Source: MADRE2 sp964397015
Lineage (GTDB): Bacteria; Desulfobacterota; Desulfobacteria; Desulfobacterales; Desulfobacteraceae
Direction of reading: 5' to 3'
Assembly: GCA_964397015.1 (NCBI GenBank)
Contig: CAYNHL010000182.1
Location: forward strand, 1 to 5,257
DNA length: 5,257 bases
In this document: positions 1-5,208 of the stretch, piece by piece
How the letters are laid out: the number at the start of each line of letters is the position of its first letter
Position numbering within the stretch: position 1 is the stretch's first letter
Made by a program: the position numbers and the translations under genes
Notes under the pieces: model-generated
Seen by the model: only the letters and a program-made list of their open reading frames with translations
Told to the model about the DNA's origin: nothing
The model's database searches: none

Positions 1-1
1 G

Positions 2-1405
2 GGCGGAATCAACAACCGCCGCCCGGACAGGGCAGTCATAGCCTATACCAACCTGATCAGGCACTATTTCAAGCCATGCCGGCCCATCCTTCTCGGCGGT
101 ATCGAAGCCAGTCTAAGGCGTATAGCCCACTATGATTTCTGGTCCAACCGGATAAGAAGAAGCATTCTGTTCGATGCCAAAGCCGACTACCTGATCTCCG
201 GCATGGCCCATAATTCCGTCGTCCACTTTGCTCAGGCCCTGAAAGACGGCACCCCTGTCACTGACATAAAGGGACTGGCCTATATTGCCCCTGCGCCCAG
301 GTACACACAGATTCCGTCTTTTGAAAAGGTTTTGTCTGACCCGGACCGGTTCATCAACAGCTTTTCCCTGTTTTACCAAAATCAGGATCCTTTGACCGCC
401 ACTGGTTTATGTCAAAAACACAATGACCGCTACCTTGTGCTAAATCCCCCTGAACCCTGGCCGTCTCAATCTGAAATGGATGCTGTCTTTGATCTTGATT
501 ACGAACGGGACGTACATCCCTTTTACAGTAAAATGGGGCCAGTCAAAGCTCTTGATACCATAAGGTTTGCCATTCCCACACACCAGGGATGCTACGGCGA
601 ATGTCATTTCTGTGCCATAACCGTCCACCAGGGCCGTACAGTCCGGTGGCGCAGCGAAGATTCCATTGTCAAGGAGGCAGGGATCATCTCGAAGCTTCCC
701 GGATTCAAGGGGTATATCCTTGATTTAGGAGGTCCTACAGCCAACATGTACGGGTTTGAATGCCGAAAAAAGCTGACCCTTGGAGCCTGTAACGACAAAC
801 GGTGCCTGTTTCCCCGCGTCTGCTCTTCTCTGGATGTCGATCACTCCAGGCAGCTGCGGCTTCTGGAGCGACTTCAAGCTGTTGAAGGGATAAAAAAAAT
901 ATTTATTGCATCAGGTATCCGGCATGACCTGATAATGGCGGACAGGAAAAACGGGGCCGCCTACCTGGATAAAATCGTCCGGGACCATGTCAGCGGCCAG
1001 CTCAAGATTGCACCGGAACATACCCAGGAAACGGTGCTTGAATTAATGGGAAAAGCAGGGTCTGAATCCCTGGTTTCATTCAAACAGCAATTTGACGATT
1101 TGTCAAAAAAAGCGGGGAAAAAACAATTTCTCACCTACTATCTAATGGCGGCCCATCCGGGATGCACAGAATCCCACATGTCATCACTCAAGGCCTTCAC
1201 CAGAAAACATCTTAAGATCAACCCGGCACAGGTCCAGATATTCACGCCCACACCATCGACATATTCCACTTTGATGTATTGTACCGGGAAGAATCCCTTT
1301 ACAGGGAAAAAAGTATTCGTGGAAAAGGACCCTGCAAAAAAAGAACGTCAGAAAAAAATTGTCACGGCCAAAGCAAAGGCTGCTTCTCAAGCCGTAAAAC
1401 CATAA
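2..1405 (+). CDS. ygiQ: YgiQ-family radical SAM protein (UPF0313), 5' end cut by the window
   Basis: This is a radical SAM enzyme of the YgiQ family. The family is widely conserved but its reaction is not established. The frame is open from base 2, giving 467 visible residues. The ATG at 203 is internal, because the preceding 67 codons already encode family sequence (GGIEASLRRIAHYDFW). Family members usually run to about 600-750 residues, so roughly the first 130 or more are missing. Visible landmarks, numbered from the codon at base 2, are the radical SAM cysteines Cys197, Cys201 and Cys204 (CYGECHFC, CX3CX2C), HQGR just after, RSEDSI, the GGPTANMYG loop at 243-251, and a second conserved set Cys254, Cys263, Cys268 and Cys274. 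The IAPEH and FTPTPSTYSTLMYCTGKNPFTG segments typical of the C-terminal half follow. The usual GMGE-like turn reads GMAH here (67-70). The protein ends in a short Lys/Ala-rich tail. No membrane segment is visible, so it is probably cytoplasmic. The coding end overlaps the convergent pilZ gene. Confidence 0.95.
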   Translation, partial: GGINNRRPDRAVIAYTNLIRHYFKPCRPILLGGIEASLRRIAHYDFWSNRIRRSILFDAKADYLISGMAHNSVVHFAQALKDGTPVTDIKGLAYIAPAPRYTQIPSFEKVLSDPDRFINSFSLFYQNQDPLTATGLCQKHNDRYLVLNPPEPWPSQSEMDAVFDLDYERDVHPFYSKMGPVKALDTIRFAIPTHQGCYGECHFCAITVHQGRTVRWRSEDSIVKEAGIISKLPGFKGYILDLGGPTANMYGFECRKKLTLGACNDKRCLFPRVCSSLDVDHSRQLRLLERLQAVEGIKKIFIASGIRHDLIMADRKNGAAYLDKIVRDHVSGQLKIAPEHTQETVLELMGKAGSESLVSFKQQFDDLSKKAGKKQFLTYYLMAAHPGCTESHMSSLKAFTRKHLKINPAQVQIFTPTPSTYSTLMYCTGKNPFTGKKVFVEKDPAKKERQKKIVTAKAKAASQAVKP

Positions 1406-1743
1406 GTTTCCATCAGCAGCTTTAAATTATCAAGAGCTGTTTGATCAATTTTTTCGAACTGGAACCCGGTGATCGTGTATTTGGGATTCGCATCTTTTTC
1501 AGCCCAGACAGCGGTTGCCGTAAAAACTGGATTGGCCGTGGCTGCAGGCAGATTGGCTTCCAGGTCTATTTCCAGCGAAAACAGGGGCCCGAGTTCAAGA
1601 GGGGCTTCGCTGAGAATGAGAAATCCGTCCAGGGAAATATCGGCCAGGTAACCGATAAACCTGCGTGGATTGAGGCCATACACCTTGACATATAAAAAAA
1701 GATGGCGCCGCTGTAAATGGCGTTTTTCCCGGCTATTCTCCAT
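1387..1743 (-). CDS. Single-domain PilZ protein (probable c-di-GMP receptor)
   Basis: This 118-residue protein is essentially one PilZ domain, the family that binds cyclic di-GMP and usually changes motility, exopolysaccharide or other envelope behaviour through partner proteins. The basic N-terminus (KRHLQRRHLFLYVKV, residues 7-21) contains a literal RxxxR (Arg8-Arg12). DISLDG at 35-40 matches the second c-di-GMP motif, [D/N]xSxxG. The late strand AVW (78-80) and TGFQF (92-96) fit the PilZ beta-barrel. Related proteins often have Arg where Phe16 stands, so which arginines line the ligand is uncertain. There is no signal peptide and no second domain. The ATG is the only usual start codon after the in-frame stop at 1774-1776. 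It has no strong Shine-Dalgarno sequence, only a G-rich stretch just upstream. The gene converges on ygiQ, and its stop lies inside the last ygiQ codons. The partner and output cannot be told from the window. Confidence 0.85.
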   Translation of the reverse strand: MENSREKRHLQRRHLFLYVKVYGLNPRRFIGYLADISLDGFLILSEAPLELGPLFSLEIDLEANLPAATANPVFTATAVWAEKDANPKYTITGFQFEKIDQTALDNLKLLMETYGFTA

Positions 1744-1783
1744 GGCCCGACCCGTTTTGGATGATCCCGTGTATCATTACGAG

Positions 1784-1812
1784 AGCATAAAAGATTTAAA
1801 AACATGCGTCAA
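1784..1812 (-). promoter_or_regulatory. Predicted sigma70-type promoter of the pilZ gene
   Basis: On the minus strand TTGACG (plus positions 1807-1812, five of six consensus bases) is followed after exactly 17 bases by TATGCT (1784-1789, four of six). Transcription would start near 1777, leaving a leader of about 34 bases before the pilZ ATG at 1743. This is a pattern match only. Placement in the short divergent intergenic region supports it. Confidence 0.5.
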
Positions 1813-1815
1813 TAC

Positions 1816-1823
1816 ACCATTTA
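1816..1823 (+). repeat. ACCATTTA repeat: isolated copy of one operator half-site
   Basis: ACCATTTA at 1816-1823 is repeated exactly at 1882-1889, where it forms the right arm of the operon palindrome. Here the matching left arm (TAAATGGT) is absent, so this is at best a half-site. It lies just upstream of the predicted pilZ -35. An 8-base match in AT-rich DNA may be chance. Confidence 0.3.
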
Positions 1824-1854
1824 GTATTAAGTGCCGGATTTTTGAAAAAAGACG

Positions 1855-1883
1855 TTGACAAAAAAATAATTAAATGGTTTAAC
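1855..1883 (+). promoter_or_regulatory. Predicted sigma70-type promoter of the oxidoreductase operon
   Basis: A perfect -35 hexamer TTGACA (1855-1860) is followed by a 17-base spacer and TTTAAC (1878-1883), four of six -10 consensus bases. The spacer is A/T-rich. Transcription would begin near 1890, giving an untranslated leader of about 60 bases before the ATG at 1952. The -10 lies inside a perfect palindrome (1871-1889), so a bound regulator would occlude RNA polymerase. The -35 is strong and the -10 mediocre, a common arrangement for a regulated promoter. Confidence 0.6.
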
Positions 1884-1889
1884 CATTTA
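1871..1889. promoter_or_regulatory. Probable GntR (FadR-subfamily) operator, perfect palindrome over the -10
   Basis: TAAATGGTTTAACCATTTA is a perfect inverted repeat with 9-base arms (1871-1879 and 1881-1889) around one central base. Its core TGGTTTAACCA fits TNGTNNNACNA, the operator pattern known for FadR-subfamily GntR regulators such as PdhR and LldR. It covers the -10 of the operon promoter, which predicts repression by steric block. The gene starting at 5209 appears to encode a regulator of this subfamily and is the obvious candidate to bind here. The palindrome is seen directly. The identity of its ligand protein is inferred. Confidence 0.7.
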
Positions 1890-1893
1890 CAAA

Positions 1894-1925
1894 GTCATTC
1901 AATGGGAAGTCCCAAAAACAATGAC
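1894..1925 (+). repeat. Nested inverted repeat in the operon leader (possible 5' UTR hairpin)
   Basis: An outer pair GTCATT (1894-1899) and AATGAC (1920-1925) encloses an inner pair TGGGA (1903-1907) and TCCCA (1910-1914). In RNA this would give a six-pair stem, an internal loop of three and five bases, and a TGGG/CCCA stem closed by an AAGU tetraloop. It lies immediately after the predicted transcription start and ends 16 bases before the ribosome binding site, so it leaves that site free. No T-run follows, so it is not a terminator. It could protect the 5' end or be a second protein site. Confidence 0.4.
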
Positions 1926-1941
1926 ATCGCATGACAGTTAC

Positions 1942-1947
1942 AGGAGA
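1942..1947 (+). promoter_or_regulatory. Ribosome binding site fixing the start of the flavoprotein at 1952
   Basis: AGGAGA at 1942-1947 ends four bases before the ATG at 1952. An earlier in-frame ATG at 1931 has no comparable site upstream and would put this Shine-Dalgarno sequence inside the coding region. The start at 1952 is therefore preferred, giving 691 rather than 698 residues. Confidence 0.8.
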
Positions 1948-1951
1948 TACC

Positions 1952-4027
1952 ATGACTGAACACAGAATAAACAAACATCCGGTACTTGAGATTGACACCA
2001 AAGACAGGATCTCTTTTTACTGGAACCGGGAAAAATTATCAGCAAAAAAAAATGAAATGATCGCTTCCGCCCTTTTTGCCAATGGCATAAGAATATTCGG
2101 CCACCACCACAAAGACGGCTCTGCACAGGGAATATTCTGCGCCAACGGCCAGTGCGCCAAATGCACTGTTATCGCAAACGGATTTCCGGTAAAGGCCTGC
2201 ATGACACCTGTTGCCGAAAACATGTTTGTGCAGAGTCTCGAGGGCTTGCCGGCGCTTCCGGATGCAAGCGAAAAACCTCGTATCAGTGATATCGAGCATA
2301 TCGAAACCGACGTGCTGATCATTGGAGGCGGCCCGGCCGGACTTTCAGCCGCCATTGAACTTGAAGCCCATGGAATTCCAGCGATCCTGGCAGATGACAA
2401 GGATTGCCTGGGCGGCAAACTTGTGCTGCAGACCCATAAATTTTTCGGTTCGGTTGAAGATTCCCACGCCGGCATGCGGGGTATGGATATCGGAGCCATG
2501 CTGGCCCGGCAGATCGAGGACAGCAGTCACATAGAGGTGTGGAAAAACAGCACTGCATTATATGTGTTTGATGATAAAAAGGTCGGAATTCTCAAAGACG
2601 GCACGTACAAACTGGTGACACCTAAAGTTATTTTAAACGCTGCCGGGGCTCGTGAAAAATTCCTGCGCTTCAAGGGCAACGCCCTGCCGGGCGTATATGG
2701 AGCCGGGGCCTTCCAGACCCTTGTCAACCGTGATCTTGTCAAACCCACTGAACGGCTTTTCATTGTCGGAGGCGGCAATGTAGGCATCATTGCCGGATAT
2801 CACGCACTGCAGGCCGGAATCAACGTGGTGGGACTCGTGGAGGCCATGCCCCGTTGCGGTGGATATGCGGTCCATGAAGACAAACTCAGACGCCTTGGCG
2901 TTCCCATCTACACATCCCATTCCATTGTATCAGCAAACGGAAATGAGTCCGTGGAATCAGTGACCATTGCCCGGGTGGATGAAACATTCACGGTTATCGA
3001 GGGTACCAGTAAAACTTTTGCCTGTGACACCATTTTGATCGCAGTGGGCCTGGAATCGGTATCCGAATTCACCATCGAAGCCGAAAGTGCAGGTATACCA
3101 GTATTTGCAGCAGGCGATGCCGCTGAAATCGCAGAAGCCTCTTCTGCCATGTTCAACGGCAGGATTGCCGGGCTGAAAATAGTCAAGGAATTTAACCCCA
3201 AAGCCTCGGATATTCCCCAGGCCTGGTATGAAAAAGCACAGATACTCAAATCCCATCCGGGAGACCCCCAGGCCCTCGAATCCCATGCAGCGGACCAGGG
3301 AATTTTTCCAGTCATTCACTGCAAACAGGAAATACCCTGCAATCCATGCTCCACGGTCTGCCCGGAAAAAGCCATCACCATGCAGGGAGACCCCATCAAG
3401 GGACGGCCGAAATTCGACGGAGAATGCAAAGGCTGCATGAAGTGCCTGGCAATATGCCCCGGTCTGGCCATCACCCTTGTGGATTTCAGGAAAGATAAAG
3501 CCCTTCCCACGGTTTTTCTACCCTATGAAATTTACAATTACCCGGTTGAAAAAGGTGACCTGATTGACTGCGTGGATGTGGACGGTTTGCATCTGGGCCG
3601 ATTCGAGGCCCTGGGCGCCAAAGCCACCAAAGACAGTAACCGGACCCAGATTGTCAGGATCAAGGCACCTGGAGACATTGCAAGGAAAATTGCGGGATTT
3701 ACAGTCCAGAAAAAGGAAATCACCCTGCCGGTAACCGAAAAAATTCCCCTTGACCACATCCGTGATGATGAAATCATATGCCTGTGTGAAATGGTGACTG
3801 CCGGACAGATCAGGGACCTGGTCAAAAAAGGGGTAACCGACATGAACCAGATCAAGGCCCTGACCAGGGCCGGCATGGGTCCATGCGGCTATAAAACATG
3901 TGAAAACCTGATGAAACAGATTTTCAGGGCTGAAAAAGTAGCCATGGAGGACATGGTACTCAATACCCGCCGCCCGCTTTTTGTGGAAGTGCCGCTGGGT
4001 AAATTTGCAAATGGAGGTCAGAAATGA
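1952..4027 (+). CDS. Fused HcnA/HcnB-like Fe-S flavoprotein with ferredoxin and BFD-like domains
   Basis: This is the probable electron-transfer subunit of an amine or amino-acid dehydrogenase complex, 691 residues, cytoplasmic, with no signal peptide or membrane segment. Domains in order: an HcnA/SoxA-type [2Fe-2S] domain at about 10-100 with Cys63, Cys68, Cys71 and Cys83; a pyridine-nucleotide-disulfide-type FAD domain from about 118, with GGGPAG (125-130), a second Rossmann motif VGGGNVG (272-278, probably NAD(P)) and the closing FAD motif AAGDA (386-390); a two-cluster ferredoxin domain at about 450-510 (Cys457, 463, 466, 470 and Cys492, 495, 498, 502); a linker; and a BFD-like domain with CLC (610-612) and RAGMGPCGYKTC (639-650), the Cx1C...Cx4C pattern of HcnB and opine oxidase subunits. 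HcnA and HcnB are separate proteins in the cyanide synthase model. Heterotetrameric SoxA carries a GcvT-like C-terminus, absent here, so sarcosine oxidase is unlikely. The stop overlaps the next start (ATGA). The substrate is unknown, and the final acceptor could be NAD(P) or ferredoxin. Confidence 0.9.
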   Translation: MTEHRINKHPVLEIDTKDRISFYWNREKLSAKKNEMIASALFANGIRIFGHHHKDGSAQGIFCANGQCAKCTVIANGFPVKACMTPVAENMFVQSLEGLPALPDASEKPRISDIEHIETDVLIIGGGPAGLSAAIELEAHGIPAILADDKDCLGGKLVLQTHKFFGSVEDSHAGMRGMDIGAMLARQIEDSSHIEVWKNSTALYVFDDKKVGILKDGTYKLVTPKVILNAAGAREKFLRFKGNALPGVYGAGAFQTLVNRDLVKPTERLFIVGGGNVGIIAGYHALQAGINVVGLVEAMPRCGGYAVHEDKLRRLGVPIYTSHSIVSANGNESVESVTIARVDETFTVIEGTSKTFACDTILIAVGLESVSEFTIEAESAGIPVFAAGDAAEIAEASSAMFNGRIAGLKIVKEFNPKASDIPQAWYEKAQILKSHPGDPQALESHAADQGIFPVIHCKQEIPCNPCSTVCPEKAITMQGDPIKGRPKFDGECKGCMKCLAICPGLAITLVDFRKDKALPTVFLPYEIYNYPVEKGDLIDCVDVDGLHLGRFEALGAKATKDSNRTQIVRIKAPGDIARKIAGFTVQKKEITLPVTEKIPLDHIRDDEIICLCEMVTAGQIRDLVKKGVTDMNQIKALTRAGMGPCGYKTCENLMKQIFRAEKVAMEDMVLNTRRPLFVEVPLGKFANGGQK
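4013..4018 (+). promoter_or_regulatory. Strong internal ribosome binding site and ATGA coupling point
   Basis: GGAGGT at 4013-4018 sits five bases before the ATG at 4024, inside the last codons of the upstream flavoprotein, whose TGA (4025-4027) overlaps that ATG. The arrangement fits translational coupling and matched output of two subunits of one complex. Confidence 0.8.
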
Positions 4028-5190
4028 ATACATATGATGTCATTATCATCGGCGCCGGTTCCGTCGGAGTACCTGCAGCCCTGAGCCTGGCACGGGAAAA
4101 TGTATCAGTCCTGGTCATCGATGCCCTGGCATCCCCGGGCCAGGGCCAGAATAAAAAAGCGATCGGCGGTATCAGGGCAACCCATTCCGACAAGGGAAAA
4201 ATTGCCGTCTGCCTGAGAAGTATTGAAATTTTTTCCACCTGGGAAGCCGAATATGGCGATCCCATCGGATGGATTGCCAACGGATACTCATTTCCGGCAT
4301 ATACAGAAAATGATGAGCGCAAACTAAAGGATCTTATGAAAATTCAAAAATCCTTTAATTTGAATATCGACTGGCTGTCCCCTGAAGCTTATTGTGAAAT
4401 TGTTCCGGGGATCAACACTCAAAACCTCAGGGGAGCGACCTTTTCACCAGAAGATGGCAGTGCTTCCCCATTGCTGGCCATCAATGCCTTTTATTTCAAA
4501 AGCCTGTCACATGGAGCCAGCTACCGGTTCAACGAAAAAGTGACTGCCATCACCCGGAAAAATCCGGGCGAATTCACGGTTCAAACGGACAGGGGGACCT
4601 ATGTCTGCAACAAGATCATTAATGCCGCAGGCAACCATGCCCGTGCCATCGGAGCAATGGTGGAACTTGACCTTCCTGTTACACCGGACAGTCACGAAGG
4701 AGCTGTCACCGAACCGGTAAAACGTTTTTTCGGTCCCATGATAGTTGATCTGCGGCCTTCCCGGGACCCGGCCACAGAGGATTCAGCCAATTATTATTTC
4801 TACCAGAACGATGAAGGTCATGTCATTTTCTGTTTGACACCCAAATACCTGAAAATCGGCACCGACAGTGAAGCCACTTCGATTTTCCTGCCCCAGGTGG
4901 CAAAAAGAATGGTAACCTTGTTCCCCAAACTTGCCAACATAAAGGTGCGGCGTACCTGGCGGGGGCAATACCCCATGACACCGGATGGATTCCCCATTGT
5001 AGGTGCGACGAAAGAAGATCCTGACTTCATCAATGCCGTCGGCATGTGCGGCCAGGGATACATGCTTGGTCCTGGACTCGGAGAGCTGTTGACACGGATT
5101 GTCACCAGCAGCCTGACCGGTGAGGACAGGGAAGTATTGGTCCATTTTGACCTGTACCGGGATTTTTCCGGTACAGAACAGTTCAAATAA
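4024..5190 (+). CDS. DAO-family FAD-dependent amine/amino-acid dehydrogenase subunit (HcnC/SoxB/DadA-like)
   Basis: This is the probable substrate-oxidising subunit, 388 residues, the usual size for the D-amino-acid oxidase/sarcosine oxidase/glycine oxidase fold. The N-terminus holds the FAD dinucleotide motif GAGSVG (10-15), with Asp33 at the end of the second strand where family members often have Glu. NKKAIGGIRATHS (43-55) corresponds to the flavin-contacting segment, DGSASP (144-149) to the DGxxxP turn, NAAGNHA (200-206) to the middle FAD motif, and RRTWRGQYPMTPDGFPIVG (309-327) and GQGYMLGPGLGELL (343-356) to the C-terminal flavin loop. The histidine that covalently holds FMN in heterotetrameric SoxB is not evident in the DGSASP region, so a single non-covalent flavin is likely. 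Coupling to the Fe-S flavoprotein implies a dehydrogenase passing electrons to that partner, not an H2O2-forming oxidase. Candidate substrates are proline or hydroxyproline isomers, N-methyl amino acids, glycine and opines. Sequence alone does not choose between them. Confidence 0.9.
   Translation: MNTYDVIIIGAGSVGVPAALSLARENVSVLVIDALASPGQGQNKKAIGGIRATHSDKGKIAVCLRSIEIFSTWEAEYGDPIGWIANGYSFPAYTENDERKLKDLMKIQKSFNLNIDWLSPEAYCEIVPGINTQNLRGATFSPEDGSASPLLAINAFYFKSLSHGASYRFNEKVTAITRKNPGEFTVQTDRGTYVCNKIINAAGNHARAIGAMVELDLPVTPDSHEGAVTEPVKRFFGPMIVDLRPSRDPATEDSANYYFYQNDEGHVIFCLTPKYLKIGTDSEATSIFLPQVAKRMVTLFPKLANIKVRRTWRGQYPMTPDGFPIVGATKEDPDFINAVGMCGQGYMLGPGLGELLTRIVTSSLTGEDREVLVHFDLYRDFSGTEQFK
5152..5176 (+). 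repeat. Perfect 9-bp inverted repeat at the 3' end of the DAO-family gene
   Basis: CTGTACCGG (5152-5160) and CCGGTACAG (5168-5176) are exact reverse complements separated by seven bases (GATTTTT). The transcript would form a stable hairpin over codons 377-385, ending 14 bases before the ORF end at 5190. No T-run follows, so it is not an ordinary intrinsic terminator. It could act as a 3' mRNA stabiliser or processing site separating the oxidoreductase message from the downstream regulator, or simply reflect codon choice. Confidence 0.5.
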
Positions 5191-5208
5191 TAATACGGAT
5201 ACTCCAAA

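Noticed and set aside
203..205. ATG at 203 as the start of the radical SAM gene.
   Set aside because: The frame is open to the window edge, and the residues before it (GGIEASLRRIAHYDFW) are family sequence, so the gene begins outside the window.
1295..1314. Hairpin TCCCT/AGGGA followed by A-run as a terminator.
   Set aside because: It lies inside the ygiQ coding region with only a 5-bp stem. The run is A on the plus strand and, read on the minus strand, precedes the stem, so it fits a terminator in neither direction.
1417..1454. Possible intrinsic terminator for ygiQ: CAGCTTT pairing with AGAGCTG (1433-1439), followed by a run of six T at 1449-1454.
   Set aside because: The stem needs a T-G wobble and has a 9-base loop, and the T-run starts nine bases after the stem. 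It also lies inside the pilZ coding region, where an incidental match is likely.
1931..1951. ATG at 1931 as the start of the Fe-S flavoprotein.
   Set aside because: It has no Shine-Dalgarno sequence upstream, and the strong AGGAGA at 1942-1947 is correctly placed for the ATG at 1952.
2017..2499. A 160-codon minus-strand open frame opposite the flavoprotein gene.
   Set aside because: It is Ser/Pro-rich shadow sequence opposite well-conserved [2Fe-2S] and FAD motifs, with no recognisable domain. Other minus-strand frames under the two oxidoreductase genes were rejected for the same reason.
1952..5190. Annotation as hydrogen cyanide synthase (HcnABC) or sarcosine oxidase (SoxAB).
   Set aside because: Domain similarity is shared by many amine and amino-acid dehydrogenases. 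The extra ferredoxin domain, the lack of a GcvT-like domain and no evident covalent-FMN histidine argue against SoxAB, and nothing specific supports cyanide formation.
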